A stretch of DNA of 64,000 bases from Streptomyces sp. WAC 04229 (GCF_003947455.1 NZ_QHJH01000017.1:1-64000), one strand, 5' to 3'. Positions 8,348 through 20,824 are shown, numbered from the stretch's first letter. Program-made: numbers and translations. The notes: generated by a model not told the origin, from the sequence alone.

Positions 8348-8374
8348 CTGGCACTCTCACTCGATGAGTGCTAA
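8348..8374 (-). promoter_or_regulatory. CIRCE-like HrcA operator upstream of the fmdB-like gene
   Basis: Read on the minus strand the site is TTAGCACTC, nine bases, then GAGTGCCAG. The CIRCE consensus bound by the heat-shock repressor HrcA is TTAGCACTC-N9-GAGTGCTAA, so the first half is perfect, the spacer is exact and the second half differs at two of nine bases. It ends about ten bases from the GTG start and abuts the AGGAGG, the usual placement for a CIRCE. The match is seen directly; HrcA binding is inferred. Confidence 0.8.
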
Positions 8375-8404
8375 CGACGGTCCATAGTGACGTATTCCTC
8401 GGGA

Positions 8405-9721
8405 TCAGTCCACTGCGACGGGCTCGCGGTGACCGACGCCACGTGCGACCGTGCGCCCCTGGGGCCGGGAGGCCAGCCGTGAGCGCAGTGCCACCAGGAC
8501 CGCCAGCGCCAGCACCGTGCCGCCCATCGGCACCAGGAATCCGGCCCCGTCCCGGAACCCGTCCTCCAGCTGTCCGGCGACGGTCACCGCCAGCGCCTGC
8601 CCGAGGGCGACGGCGCCGGTCAGCCAGGTGAAGGCCTCGGTGCGGGCCCCGGCCGGGACCAGGCCCTCCACCAGGGTGTAGCCGGTGACGATGGCGGGCG
8701 CGACGCAGACGCCGACGAGCAGACCGAGGCCGGCCAGCACGAGCACCGACTGCGCCGCCCACAGGCCGGAGGCGGTCAGCGCGAGGGCGGCGTAACCGAT
8801 CAGGAGCCGCCGCTGCGGGGCGGCCTTCCAGGCGATGGCGCCGCAGGCGAGGCCGGAGAGCATGTTTCCGGCGGCGAAGACACCGTAGAGGATGCCGTTC
8901 AGGCCGGGCTCGCCGATCGACTCGGTGAACGCGGCCAGCGACACCTGCATGCCGCCGAAGACGGAGCCGACGCCCAGGAAGGCGACGATCAGAACGTGCA
9001 CCCCGGGGACCCGCAGCGCGGAAACGTGCTCCCCGCGCGCGTGCGCGCCGTCGGCCCCGCCGACCTCGGGCTGCGTGTTCTTCTGCGCGGCGAACAGCAG
9101 ACCGCCCACCAGGGTGAGTGCGGCCTCGGTGACCAGGCCCGCGGCCGGGCCGACGCCCGTGCACAGGGCGGTCGCCACCAGCGGGCCGAGGACGAAGGTC
9201 AGCTCGTCGGTGACGGACTCGAAGGCGGCGGCGGTGCTCATCAGGGGGGAGCCCTTGAGCTTGACGCCCCAGCGGGCCCGCACCATCGGCCCGATCTGCG
9301 GCACCGACGCACCCGCGGGTACGGCCGCCGCGAACAGCGCCCACAGCGGTGCGTCCGCGAGCGCGAGGACGGTCAGGGCCAGGCCGGAGGCCGCGTGCAC
9401 GAGAACGCCGGGCAGCAGGACGGCGCGCTGCCCGTAGCGGTCGGCGAGCCGTCCGCTGTAGGGGGCGAACAGGGCCATGGAGACGCCGGTGACGGCCGCG
9501 ACGGCGCCCGCGACGCCGTAGGAGCCCGTGGTGTGCTGCACGAGCAGCACGATGGAGATCGTCAGCATCGCGAACGGCTGGCGGGCCGCGAAACCGGGGA
9601 GCAGGAACGTCCAGGCGCCGCGGGTGCGCAGCAGCTGTCCGTATCCGGGGCGGGCGGAGGCGGACGCGGTGTGCGGCGCTGCCTCCGGCGATTTCTTCGA
9701 CGGGGTGACCGTGGATGCCAC
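8405..9721 (-). CDS. MFS transporter, 12-TM type
   Basis: Major facilitator superfamily protein of 438 residues. After a short polar tail, twelve hydrophobic segments are evident. The loop between TM2 and TM3 has the MFS signature GRLADRYGQRAVLL. Family members of this sort are often drug or metabolite exporters, but the substrate cannot be read from sequence. GTG giving MASTVTPSKK is preferred because AGAAAGG sits upstream; the frame continues 63 codons further with Arg-rich, non-MFS sequence. Its promoter must lie in the 247-base spacer to the antiporter gene. Confidence 0.88.
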   Translation of the reverse strand: MASTVTPSKKSPEAAPHTASASARPGYGQLLRTRGAWTFLLPGFAARQPFAMLTISIVLLVQHTTGSYGVAGAVAAVTGVSMALFAPYSGRLADRYGQRAVLLPGVLVHAASGLALTVLALADAPLWALFAAAVPAGASVPQIGPMVRARWGVKLKGSPLMSTAAAFESVTDELTFVLGPLVATALCTGVGPAAGLVTEAALTLVGGLLFAAQKNTQPEVGGADGAHARGEHVSALRVPGVHVLIVAFLGVGSVFGGMQVSLAAFTESIGEPGLNGILYGVFAAGNMLSGLACGAIAWKAAPQRRLLIGYAALALTASGLWAAQSVLVLAGLGLLVGVCVAPAIVTGYTLVEGLVPAGARTEAFTWLTGAVALGQALAVTVAGQLEDGFRDGAGFLVPMGGTVLALAVLVALRSRLASRPQGRTVARGVGHREPVAVD

Positions 9722-9968
9722 GGCCGTGCCTTTCTGCCGCCTGGTAGCGCGGTCCGCCTCGCGGCTGTCGCCGTGCGGGAGCGCCGAGAGCTGTCCTCTT
9801 GCGCGGACTGCGGTAGATGCCGGAGCCCGTGCGGATGAGGGGGCGTGCCGGCCGCCATACGGTCGCGCCAGCTCTGCATCAGACAGAGTTGGTTCGATCA
9901 GGTGCCGCACTCATCGTACAGGGATCAAGAGGGGCGCAACCGTGTGAAAGCGAGCACCCCGCACCCGC

Positions 9969-11501
9969 TCACCGGTGCCGGCCGCCGTTGCCCCCCGTGC
10001 CCAGCCAGCCGGCCAGCTTGCCGCCGTGGCCGACCGCGCGCAGTCGTGCCTCGGCCGCGTCGCGGACGGGGTCCGTGGCGACGACGAGGAGCTCGTCCCC
10101 GCGCCGCAGTCCCGTCGTGGGCAGCGGAACGAACGACTTCCCCTCGCGCACGACCAGCGTGACCGCGGAGCCGGGCGGCAGCCGCAGCTCGCTGACCTCG
10201 ACTCCGTGCATCCTCGAGCCCTCGGGGATGGTCACGGACAGCAGGTGTCCGCGCAGCCGCTCCAGGGGCGCCGACTCGATGCCGAGGTCGGCGGCCTCGT
10301 CGCTCTTGCCCAGGCGCAGTTTGCGGGCCAGCCAGGGCAGCGTCGGCCCCTGGACCAGGGTGTAGACGACGACCAGGACGAAGACCATGTTGAAGATCCG
10401 GCGGCTGCCGTCGACGCCCTCCACCATGGGGATCGTCGCCAGGATGATGGGCACGGCGCCGCGCAGTCCGGCCCAGGACATGAGGGCCTGCTCCTGCCAC
10501 GGCACCCGGAAGGGCACCAGGCACAGCACGACGCTCAGGGGACGCGCCACCATGGTGAGCACCAGTCCGATGACCAGGGCGGGCAGGATGTCGTCGCCCA
10601 GTTCGTGCGGGGTGACCAGCAGGCCGAGCAGCACGAACATGCCGATCTGGGCGAGCCAGCCGAGCCCGTCGGCGAACCCGCGGGTGGCGGGCCAGTGCGG
10701 CAGCCGGGCGTTGCCCATCACCATCGAGGCGAGGTAGACCGCCAGGAAGCCGCTGCCGTGCGCCATGGCGCCGGCCGCGTAGGCCGCCACGGCGATGGAG
10801 AGGACGGCGATGGGGTAGAGGCCCGAGGCGGGCAGCGCCACGTGCCGCAGTCCCCACGACCCCAGCCAGCCGACCGCGAGTCCGATGGCGGCGCCGATGG
10901 CCAGCTCCAGGGCGATCTCGCCGAGCAGCACGTACCAGTGCTCGATCGGGCCGGCCGTGGAGAAGGCGACGACCAGGATGACCACCGGGGCGTCGTTGAA
11001 GCCCGACTCGGCCTCCAGGGTGCCCGCTATGCGCGAGGGCAACGGGATCCTGCGCAGCACGGAGAAGACGGCGGCCGCGTCCGTGGAGGACACCACCGCG
11101 CCGACGATCAGTGCCTGCCGCCACTCCAGCCCGGTCAGGTAGTGCGCGCCCGCCGCGGTCACACCGACGCTCACCGCGACACCGGCCAGGGCCAGCGCGG
11201 AGGCCGCGGGCAGGACCGGTTTGATCTCCTTCCACTTCGTCCCCAGACCACCCTCGGCCAGGATCACGACCAGGGCCGCATACCCGATGACCTGGGTCAG
11301 TTCGGCGTTGTCGAAGTGGATGTCGCCGATGCCGTCCTGGCCCATGGCGACGCCGATGGCCAGGTAGACGAGCAGGCTGGGGAGCCCGCTGCGCGAGGAG
11401 ATCCGTACCGCCGCGACGGCGATGAGCAGGACGAGCGAGCAGACGAGCAGGAGCTGGTTGAGGTGGTGGACAGTCAGCGGCCGTTCCCTTCCCTGGCGCA
11501 C
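9969..11501 (-). CDS. Potassium/proton antiporter, CPA1 (NhaP2-like) with TrkA-C domain
   Basis: Integral membrane cation/H+ antiporter of the CPA1 family, close to NhaP2-type K+/H+ exchangers. The N-terminal 390 residues hold about 12-13 membrane segments, with the family blocks SSRSGLPSLLVYLAIGVAMG, SSTDAAAVFSVLR (ion-binding region) and ESGFNDAPVVILV. After TM 13 a cytoplasmic TrkA-C/RCK-C-like domain (LLSVTIPEGSRMHGVEVSEL, ending ELLVVATD) may sense nucleotides. The true start may be a CTG eight codons in (LTVHHLNQLLL), since GGAAGGGAA lies just before it. It is divergent from the acylase gene across a 277-base region with an 11-base tandem repeat. Confidence 0.9.
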   Translation of the reverse strand: MRQGRERPLTVHHLNQLLLVCSLVLLIAVAAVRISSRSGLPSLLVYLAIGVAMGQDGIGDIHFDNAELTQVIGYAALVVILAEGGLGTKWKEIKPVLPAASALALAGVAVSVGVTAAGAHYLTGLEWRQALIVGAVVSSTDAAAVFSVLRRIPLPSRIAGTLEAESGFNDAPVVILVVAFSTAGPIEHWYVLLGEIALELAIGAAIGLAVGWLGSWGLRHVALPASGLYPIAVLSIAVAAYAAGAMAHGSGFLAVYLASMVMGNARLPHWPATRGFADGLGWLAQIGMFVLLGLLVTPHELGDDILPALVIGLVLTMVARPLSVVLCLVPFRVPWQEQALMSWAGLRGAVPIILATIPMVEGVDGSRRIFNMVFVLVVVYTLVQGPTLPWLARKLRLGKSDEAADLGIESAPLERLRGHLLSVTIPEGSRMHGVEVSELRLPPGSAVTLVVREGKSFVPLPTTGLRRGDELLVVATDPVRDAAEARLRAVGHGGKLAGWLGTGGNGGRHR

Positions 11502-11614
11502 AGCACGGAATCACAGCGCGGGCGAGTGCGCTCGTTCGGCACGCGAGGCGCACCACCCATGGCACACGAAGCCACCATGCTCTGCGGACAACTACTTCGT
11601 TACCTTACCTAACT

Positions 11615-14634
<3,020 letters not shown>

Positions 14635-14640
14635 CGGCAC

Positions 14641-14670
14641 CGCCCGCGCGGGAAGCGGCCCGCGCGGGCG
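14641..14670. terminator. Bidirectional hairpin between convergent genes
   Basis: A perfect 12-bp stem (CGCCCGCGCGGG and its complement) with a six-base loop fills the gap between the acylase stop and the stop of the convergent cyclo-ligase gene. It can serve both transcripts. Confidence 0.85.
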
Positions 14671-15285
14671 TCAGCGGAACCTGCGCACCCCCGACGGCGT
14701 CACCACCGCGTCCACCGGCCGGTCGTGCGGCTCGGCGGGAACGTGCGCGACGACCTCACGGTCGTACAGCAGCACCAGCAGCGCGGGACGCGAGCCCGAC
14801 CGCTCCAGGCGGGCGAGCACCCGGTCGTACGATCCGCCGCCGCGCCCCAGCCTGAGGCCCCGCTCGTCCACCGCCACCCCCGGCAGCAGCACCACGTCGG
14901 CCTCCGTCACCGCGTCCGGCCCCAGGCGGGCACCGGCGGGCTCGAACAGGTCCATCCGCCCGCCGTGCCGCACACGCGCGAGGGAGTCCGTCCCGGTGTA
15001 CTCGCCCCAGTCCAGGTCGTTGTCCGGCAGCAGGGCGGGCAGCAGGACGCGCACGCCCCGCGCGCGCAGCGCATCCAGCAGCGCGAGGGTGCCCGGCTCG
15101 GCGCCCACGGAGACGTACGCCGCCACGGCGCGCGCCCCCGCGACCTCCGGCATCCCGAGTGCCCGCGCGGCCAGCGCGTCCCCCGATTCCCGCACGTCAT
15201 CGGCCGTCAAGCTGTTCCTCACCGCGAGGGTCTCCCGCCGCAAGGTCCGCTTGTCGGGTCGGCCCGCGGGGCGGATCTGTGGCAA
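14671..15285 (-). CDS. 5-formyltetrahydrofolate cyclo-ligase
   Basis: Converts 5-formyl-THF to 5,10-methenyl-THF with ATP, recycling an inhibitory folate. The 204-residue protein has the family opening DKRTLRRETLAVRNSL, the substrate region around VLLPALLPDNDLDWGEY and the nucleotide-binding end VLLPGVAVDERGLRLGRGGGSYDR. The start is TTG with GGGAG upstream. It is divergent from galU, and this pairing next to galU-moeA is a recurring actinobacterial arrangement. Confidence 0.94.
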   Translation of the reverse strand: MPQIRPAGRPDKRTLRRETLAVRNSLTADDVRESGDALAARALGMPEVAGARAVAAYVSVGAEPGTLALLDALRARGVRVLLPALLPDNDLDWGEYTGTDSLARVRHGGRMDLFEPAGARLGPDAVTEADVVLLPGVAVDERGLRLGRGGGSYDRVLARLERSGSRPALLVLLYDREVVAHVPAEPHDRPVDAVVTPSGVRRFR

Positions 15286-15379
15286 TGCTCACTCCCGTAT
15301 TCGCTCTAATGCGCTCATACGAGCGCCGGTGGTTCCGGGGCACAGTTTCTCCCCATAGTCACCGGATATGGTGGCGCGC

Positions 15380-16282
15380 ATGACTCAGTCCCACCCCAGG
15401 ATCAGCAAGGCTGTCATCCCCGCAGCCGGGCTCGGTACCCGGTTCCTGCCGGCCACGAAATCCACTCCCAAGGAGATGCTGCCGGTCGTCGACAAGCCGG
15501 CGATCCAGTACGTGGTCGAAGAGGCCGTGTCCGCGGGCCTCGGCGACGTCCTCATGGTCACGGGCCGAAACAAGCGCCCCCTGGAGGACCACTTCGACCG
15601 CAACTACGAACTGGAGTCCGCCCTCCAGAAGAAGGGCGACGCGGGCCGGCTGGCCAAGGTCCAGGAGTCCAGCGACCTCGCGATGATGCACTACGTCCGC
15701 CAGGGCGACCCCAAGGGCCTCGGCCACGCCGTACTGTGCGCCGCCCCGCACGTCGGCCACGAGCCCTTCGCGGTCCTCCTCGGCGACGACCTGATCGACC
15801 CGCGCGACCCGCTCCTCCAGCGCATGATCGACGTCCAGGAGCAGTACGGCGGCAGCGTGATCGCCCTCATGGAGGTCGCGCCCGAGCAGATCCACCTCTA
15901 CGGCTGCGCGGCGGTGGAGAGCACCCGGGACAGTGACGTCGTCAAGGTCGGCGGACTGGTCGAGAAGCCGGACCCGGCCGACGCTCCGTCCAACTACGCC
16001 ATCATCGGCCGCTACGTCCTCGACCCCCACATCTTCGACATACTCCGCAAGACCGAGCCCGGCCGCGGCGGCGAGATCCAGCTGACCGACGCCCTCCAGC
16101 AGCTCGCCGAGGACGAGACCGTCGGCGGTCCCGTGCACGGCGTCGTCTTCAAGGGCCGCCGCTACGACACCGGTGACCGGGGCGACTATCTGCGGGCCAT
16201 TGTCAGACTCGCATGCGAACGTGAAGACCTGGGCCCGGACTTCCGGACCTGGCTTCGCAGTTACGTAGCCGAGGAGATGTAA
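15380..16282 (+). CDS. galU: UTP-glucose-1-phosphate uridylyltransferase
   Basis: Makes UDP-glucose from UTP and glucose-1-phosphate for cell-envelope glycans and trehalose. The 300-residue enzyme shows the nucleotidyltransferase signature GLGTRFLPATKSTPKEMLPV, then the substrate-site blocks KPAIQYVVEEAV and GDDLIDP and the C-terminal RYDTGDRGDYLRAIV. The second ATG, giving MTQSHPRISKAV, is chosen; another ATG four codons upstream is possible. The next gene, moeA/glp, starts five bases after the stop, so the two are cotranscribed. Confidence 0.96.
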   Translation: MTQSHPRISKAVIPAAGLGTRFLPATKSTPKEMLPVVDKPAIQYVVEEAVSAGLGDVLMVTGRNKRPLEDHFDRNYELESALQKKGDAGRLAKVQESSDLAMMHYVRQGDPKGLGHAVLCAAPHVGHEPFAVLLGDDLIDPRDPLLQRMIDVQEQYGGSVIALMEVAPEQIHLYGCAAVESTRDSDVVKVGGLVEKPDPADAPSNYAIIGRYVLDPHIFDILRKTEPGRGGEIQLTDALQQLAEDETVGGPVHGVVFKGRRYDTGDRGDYLRAIVRLACEREDLGPDFRTWLRSYVAEEM

Positions 16283-16287
16283 CGACG

Positions 16288-17634
16288 TTGAGCAGCGCGC
16301 CCCGTGACACCGGACACGACCACGCCATCGCGGACGCCGGTCCGGACCGGCTGTGGTCGGTGCAGGACCACCTGGACGACGTCCTCGCCACCGTCCGCCC
16401 CCTGGAACCCATCGAGCTGAACCTGCTCGACGCCCAGGGGTGCGTCCTGGTCGACGACGTCACGGTGCCGCTGTCCCTGCCGCCCTTCGACAACAGCTCC
16501 ATGGACGGGTACGCGGTGCGGGTCACCGACGTCGCGGGCGCCAGCGAGGAGTTCCCCGCCGTCCTGGAGGTCGTCGGGGACGTCGCCGCCGGTCAGGCCG
16601 ACCCGCTCTCCGTCGGCCCCGGCCAGGCGGCCCGCATCATGACCGGCGCCCCGCTGCCGCCCGGCGCCGAGGCCGTCGTCCCCGTGGAGTGGACCGACGG
16701 CGGGCTCGGCGAGGGTCCGGTCTCCGGCATGCGGGCCCGCAGCCTGGCCCCCGAGGGCGCCGAGGGACAGGTGCACGTCTACCGGCCGGCCGAGTCCCGC
16801 GCCCACGTCCGCGCCAAGGGCAGCGACGTCCGCTCCGGCGACCGCGCCCTGGAAGCGGGCACCGTCCTGGGCCCGCCGCAGATCGGCCTGCTCGCCGCGA
16901 TCGGCCGGGGCAAGGTCCGGGTCCGCCCGCGCCCGCGCGTGGTGGTGCTCTCCACCGGCAGCGAACTCGTCCAGCCCGACGAGCAGCTGGCCTCCGGTCA
17001 GATCTACGACTCCAACAGCTTCGCCCTCACCGCTGCCGCCCGGGACGCCGGCGCCATCGCCTACCGGGTGGGCGCCGTCGCCGACGACGCCGAGACCCTG
17101 CGGGCCACCATCGAGGACCAGCTCGTGCGGGCCGACCTGATGGTCACCACCGGCGGCGTGAGCGTCGGCGCCTACGACGTGGTCAAGGAGGCGCTGGCAC
17201 ACGTCGGCGACGAGGACGAGCCGGGCAGCGGCGTGGACTTCCGCAAGCTCGCCATGCAGCCCGGCAAGCCCCAGGGCTTCGGCGCCATCGGCCCCGACCA
17301 CACCCCGCTGCTCGCCCTGCCCGGCAACCCGGTGTCGTCGTACGTCTCCTTCGAGCTGTTCGTCCGCCCCGCGATCCGCACCCTCATGGGCCTGCCCGAC
17401 GTCCACCGGCCGACGGTCACCGCGACCCTGTCCGCGAAGAAGGCGCTGACCTCGCCGAGGGGCCGCCGCCAGTTCCTGCGCGGCACCTACGCCGACGGCT
17501 CGGTCACCCCGGTCGGCGGCTCCGGCTCCCACCTGATCGCCGCCCTCGCGCACGCCGACGCCCTGATCGTCGTCCCCGAGGACACCGAGTCCGTCGAGCC
17601 GGGCGCCGACGTCGAGGTGGTCCTGCTCGGCTGA
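16288..17634 (+). CDS. moeA: MoeA/gephyrin-like protein (molybdopterin molybdotransferase or cell-division Glp)
   Basis: MoeA inserts molybdate into adenylated molybdopterin. The 448-residue chain has all MoeA parts: [14 protein letters not shown], the [17 protein letters not shown] block, the MPT-binding core [11 protein letters not shown] with [11 protein letters not shown], and the C-terminal beta domain with [10 protein letters not shown]. The context (galU before; moaC, moaB, rimJ and sepX after) matches the corynebacterial locus where a gephyrin-like protein, Glp, binds FtsZ and a membrane receptor, GlpR, which is homologous to SepX. This gene may therefore act in cytokinesis instead of, or as well as, cofactor synthesis. 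TTG start, with GAGGAG twelve bases upstream inside galU. Confidence 0.9.
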   Translation: MSSAPRDTGHDHAIADAGPDRLWSVQDHLDDVLATVRPLEPIELNLLDAQGCVLVDDVTVPLSLPPFDNSSMDGYAVRVTDVAGASEEFPAVLEVVGDVAAGQADPLSVGPGQAARIMTGAPLPPGAEAVVPVEWTDGGLGEGPVSGMRARSLAPEGAEGQVHVYRPAESRAHVRAKGSDVRSGDRALEAGTVLGPPQIGLLAAIGRGKVRVRPRPRVVVLSTGSELVQPDEQLASGQIYDSNSFALTAAARDAGAIAYRVGAVADDAETLRATIEDQLVRADLMVTTGGVSVGAYDVVKEALAHVGDEDEPGSGVDFRKLAMQPGKPQGFGAIGPDHTPLLALPGNPVSSYVSFELFVRPAIRTLMGLPDVHRPTVTATLSAKKALTSPRGRRQFLRGTYADGSVTPVGGSGSHLIAALAHADALIVVPEDTESVEPGADVEVVLLG

Positions 17635-17720
17635 CCCCGCCCGGTTGCCGGTACCGTGTCGCGCACAGCAGGCCCACGCGCCGCACCGCGCCGGGCCAGG
17701 ACCGGGAGCGCCACACAAGC

Positions 17721-18233
17721 ATGAGTACGCAGGACCGAACCCCGAACGGCGGACGGGACCCGCAAGGCCGGCTGACACACATCGACGAGGCGGGCGCGGC
17801 CCGGATGGTCGACGTGTCCGGCAAGGACGTCACCGCACGCACCGCGCGCGCCAGCGGGCGCGTCCTCGTCGCCCCCCGCGTGGTGGAGCTGCTGCGCGGC
17901 GAGGGGGTCCCCAAGGGCGACGCCCTGGCCACCGCGCGGATCGCGGGCATCATGGGCGCCAAACGCACCCCGGACCTGATCCCGTTGTGCCACCCGCTGT
18001 CGGTCTCCGGTGTGAAACTGGACCTGTCGGTCGCGGACGACGCCGTGGAGATCATCGCCACGGTGAAGACGACGGATCGCACGGGCGTCGAGATGGAGGC
18101 GCTCACCGCGGTCACCGTCGCCGCGCTCACCGTGATCGACATGGTCAAGGCGGTCGACAAGGGAGCGGTCATCACGGACGTGCGGGTGGAGGAGAAGACG
18201 GGCGGCAAGTCGGGCGACTGGAGCCGGTCATGA
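17721..18233 (+). CDS. moaC: Cyclic pyranopterin monophosphate synthase
   Basis: Works after MoaA in the first part of molybdenum cofactor synthesis, forming cyclic pyranopterin monophosphate. The 170-residue protein carries the family hallmark [18 protein letters not shown] and the [18 protein letters not shown] block. An 86-base gap separates it from moeA and could hold a minor promoter. Its stop overlaps the start of the next gene (ATGA), so translation is coupled. Confidence 0.96.
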   Translation: MSTQDRTPNGGRDPQGRLTHIDEAGAARMVDVSGKDVTARTARASGRVLVAPRVVELLRGEGVPKGDALATARIAGIMGAKRTPDLIPLCHPLSVSGVKLDLSVADDAVEIIATVKTTDRTGVEMEALTAVTVAALTVIDMVKAVDKGAVITDVRVEEKTGGKSGDWSRS

Positions 18234-18769
18234 CACACGACGCGTCGAGCGGAGGTGCCCTCGGCGCCTCGTACCGCGCCCTGGTGGTCACCGCCTCCAA
18301 CCGGGCCGCCGCCGGGGTCTACGAGGACAAGGGCGGCCCACTGATCGCCGACGGCCTGCGCCGGTTCGGCTTCGCCGTGGACGGACCGCAGGTCGTTCCT
18401 GACGGCGACCCCGTCGAGGCCGCCCTGCGCGCGGGCGCCGAAGCCGGCTACGACGTGATCGTCACGACCGGCGGCACCGGCATCTCGCCCACCGACCGCA
18501 CCCCCGAGGCCACCCGGGCGGTGATCGGCCACGAGATCCCGGGCATCGCGGAGGCGATCCGGGCGTACGGCCGGGACAAGGTGCCCACCGCGGCACTCTC
18601 CCGGGGCCTGGCCGGAGTGGCGGGCGGCACGCTGATCGTCAACCTGCCGGGCTCCTCCGGCGGGGTGAAGGACGGCCTCGCCGTGCTGGAGCCGCTGCTG
18701 ATCCACGCCGTCGACCAGCTCCGGGGCGGCGACCACCCGAGACCCGCCAGTGGTGGGGGTGCGAGCTGA
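18230..18769 (+). CDS. Molybdopterin adenylyltransferase-like protein (MoaB/MogA)
   Basis: Binds molybdopterin and adenylates it ahead of MoeA. The 179-residue protein has the diagnostic [17 protein letters not shown] motif and the closing [19 protein letters not shown]. Its ATG overlaps the moaC stop by ATGA, and its own stop is overlapped by the CTG start of the rimJ-like gene. It may also be called moaB; the two families are hard to separate by sequence alone. Confidence 0.94.
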   Translation: MTHDASSGGALGASYRALVVTASNRAAAGVYEDKGGPLIADGLRRFGFAVDGPQVVPDGDPVEAALRAGAEAGYDVIVTTGGTGISPTDRTPEATRAVIGHEIPGIAEAIRAYGRDKVPTAALSRGLAGVAGGTLIVNLPGSSGGVKDGLAVLEPLLIHAVDQLRGGDHPRPASGGGAS

Positions 18770-19401
18770 ACAGCCCATCCTGGCCCGCGGAGCTGAGGGA
18801 CGGCGACATCGTCCTGAGGCCGATCAGGCTGCGCGACCAGCGGGCCTGGCGCGAGGTCAACCGGCGCAACCGCGACTGGCTGCGCCCCTGGGAGGCCACC
18901 ATCCCGCCGCCCGGTCCCGGCGGCCCGCTCGCGCACCGGCCGACCTACCGGCAGATGGTGCGGCACCTGAGATCGGAGGCGAACGCGGGGCGGATGCTGC
19001 CGTTCGTCATCGAGTACCAGGGGCGGCTGGCCGGGCAGCTGACGGTGGCCGGCATCACCTGGGGCTCGATGTGCTCCGGCCATGTCGGCTACTGGGTGGA
19101 CGAGTCGGTGGCCGGGCGCGGCGTGATGCCGACGGCCGTGGCGATGGCCGTGGACCACTGTTTCCGCACCGTCGGACTGCACCGCGTCGAGGTCTGTATT
19201 CGCCCCGAGAACGCGCCCAGCCGCCGGGTGGTGGAGAAACTCGGATTCCGCGAGGAGGGGCGCAGGCCGCGTTATCTCCACATCGACGGCGCGTGGCGCG
19301 ACCATCTCGTCTTCGCGCTCACCGCGGAAGAGGTGCCGGAGGGTCTGCTGAGGCGCTGGCACCGGTCACGGGACCGGAGTGCGCCGAACACCGGGAATTG
19401 A
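18766..19401 (+). CDS. RimJ/RimL-like GNAT N-acetyltransferase with a CTG start
   Basis: GNAT acetyltransferase of 211 residues, related to those that modify ribosomal protein N-termini. Starting at the first internal ATG would lose about 63 residues that clearly belong to the fold (ELRDGDIVLRPIRLRDQRAW and RRNRDWLRPWEATIP). The only usable start in frame is CTG, overlapping the preceding stop as CTGA, with GGTGGGGG upstream. Acetyl-CoA binding and catalytic regions follow: GYWVDESVAGRGVMPTAVAM and HRVEVCIRPENAPSRRVVEKLGF. Genes for such enzymes sit between glp and glpR in other Actinobacteria. Confidence 0.92.
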   Translation: MNSPSWPAELRDGDIVLRPIRLRDQRAWREVNRRNRDWLRPWEATIPPPGPGGPLAHRPTYRQMVRHLRSEANAGRMLPFVIEYQGRLAGQLTVAGITWGSMCSGHVGYWVDESVAGRGVMPTAVAMAVDHCFRTVGLHRVEVCIRPENAPSRRVVEKLGFREEGRRPRYLHIDGAWRDHLVFALTAEEVPEGLLRRWHRSRDRSAPNTGN

Positions 19402-19573
19402 ATAAACGTTCGAAAATGACCGACCGGTGATCGTCCGAAGCGGAGAATTTCGCGACTCTGACGGTCTGCTGATCGCATCGATCACAAGAAAAGTTCGAAA
19501 TATCAGCCAGATCGTGCGACACACCGGCCCAATTGGCGGATGGCCTCACGGAAACCCCTCTACCGTGTGAGGC

Positions 19574-20824
19574 GTGAGCAGCAGCGGCCTCATCTACGCA
19601 GTCATTGTCGGGGCCTGGGCCGCCTACTTGGTGCCGATGTGGCTCCGTAGGCAGGACGAGCTGAACGAGGCCCGTCCGACGGAACGCTTCAGCACCGCCA
19701 TCCGGCTGCTGTCCGGACGGGCGGGCATGGAGCGCCGGTACGCCAAGGACCTGCGGTCGCGCCCCGCCGACGAGGCGGAGCCCGACGCCGACGCCCCGGA
19801 CGCCGTCACCGACTCGGTGGACGTCCGGGCCTTCGCCGTGTCCCGGACCCGACGGCACACCCGGCCCACCCCACCGCAGCACACCGCGGAACGGCCCGAG
19901 AAGGCACGCCCGGAGCAGGGCGCACCCGCGCAGGGCCCCAGATCCGGAACGTCCCCGGAACACCCGGGCCGCACCACCGGCTCCGGCGCCGCAGCGGCGC
20001 GGGCGCGGGTCCCGCAGGCCCGCCGCGCACCCGTCTCCGCCGAGGCCGCGGCCCGCGCCCGGCGCACCAAGGTCCTCGCACGCCGCCGCCGCACCACCGT
20101 GATGCTGTTCCTGGCCTTCACGCTCGGCTCGGTCGTCGCGGCGGTCGGCGGACTCGCCTTCCTGTGGGCGCCCGGCGTGCCCGCACTGCTGCTCAGCGCC
20201 TACATCGCCTACCTGCGCACGCAGGAACGCCGCCGGTTCGCCTTCCAGATGGACCGCCGCCAGGCCGAGGCCGCCGCGCAGCGGCTGCGCGACCGCGGTC
20301 CCCGGCCACCGGGCAGGCGCACGCCCGCCGACCCCGTCGGTGCCGTCGGCGATCCCGACGCCGAGGAACTCGACGAAGGACCCGAGACAGAGGCCGACGC
20401 CGGACTCTCCGCGCTCGCCGCGGACCGGCGGGCACTGGTCGAGCAGACCGACCACGCCGAGTGGGTCGACCAGCAGCGCGAACCCCGCGGGCGCCCCCGC
20501 GGCGACAGCTGGGACCCGGTACCGGTGCCCCTGCCCACCTACGTCACCGCACCGGTCGCCCCGCGCGCCACGCCCGACGTGGACCTCGCGGCGCCCGACA
20601 CCTGGAGCTCGGCCCGCTCCAGCGCCGTCACCCCTGAACAGGAGGACGCGGTGCCCGCCCCCGCGCCGGACCGCCCCGCCGATCCCGCCGAGGACCGCGC
20701 GGAGACACCGGCCCGCAGCGACGCCCGCCGCGCCGCCTCCGCCCGCCGGGCCCGGGAGCGCGGCCGCACACCGCTCTTCGACCAGTACGAGGACGGCGGC
20801 CGCCCCCGCGCCGCCAACGAGTAG
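19574..20824 (+). CDS. sepX: Divisome membrane protein SepX (GlpR-like)
   Basis: Membrane component of the Streptomyces divisome, needed for normal hyphal cross-walls, and homologous to the corynebacterial Glp receptor GlpR. The 416-residue protein starts MSSSGLIYAVIVGAWAAY with TM1 (6-22), followed by the conserved LVPMWLRRQDELNEARP and a long disordered Pro/Arg/Ala stretch (60-165). Two more hydrophobic segments (about 174-214) follow, then a long charged, Pro-rich C-terminus. The GTG start follows a 172-base, rather AT-rich leader that must hold its own promoter. That leader contains GACAC, the core of the WhiA site, which alone proves nothing. The name rests on the N-terminus, topology and locus. 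Confidence 0.85.
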   Translation: MSSSGLIYAVIVGAWAAYLVPMWLRRQDELNEARPTERFSTAIRLLSGRAGMERRYAKDLRSRPADEAEPDADAPDAVTDSVDVRAFAVSRTRRHTRPTPPQHTAERPEKARPEQGAPAQGPRSGTSPEHPGRTTGSGAAAARARVPQARRAPVSAEAAARARRTKVLARRRRTTVMLFLAFTLGSVVAAVGGLAFLWAPGVPALLLSAYIAYLRTQERRRFAFQMDRRQAEAAAQRLRDRGPRPPGRRTPADPVGAVGDPDAEELDEGPETEADAGLSALAADRRALVEQTDHAEWVDQQREPRGRPRGDSWDPVPVPLPTYVTAPVAPRATPDVDLAAPDTWSSARSSAVTPEQEDAVPAPAPDRPADPAEDRAETPARSDARRAASARRARERGRTPLFDQYEDGGRPRAANE

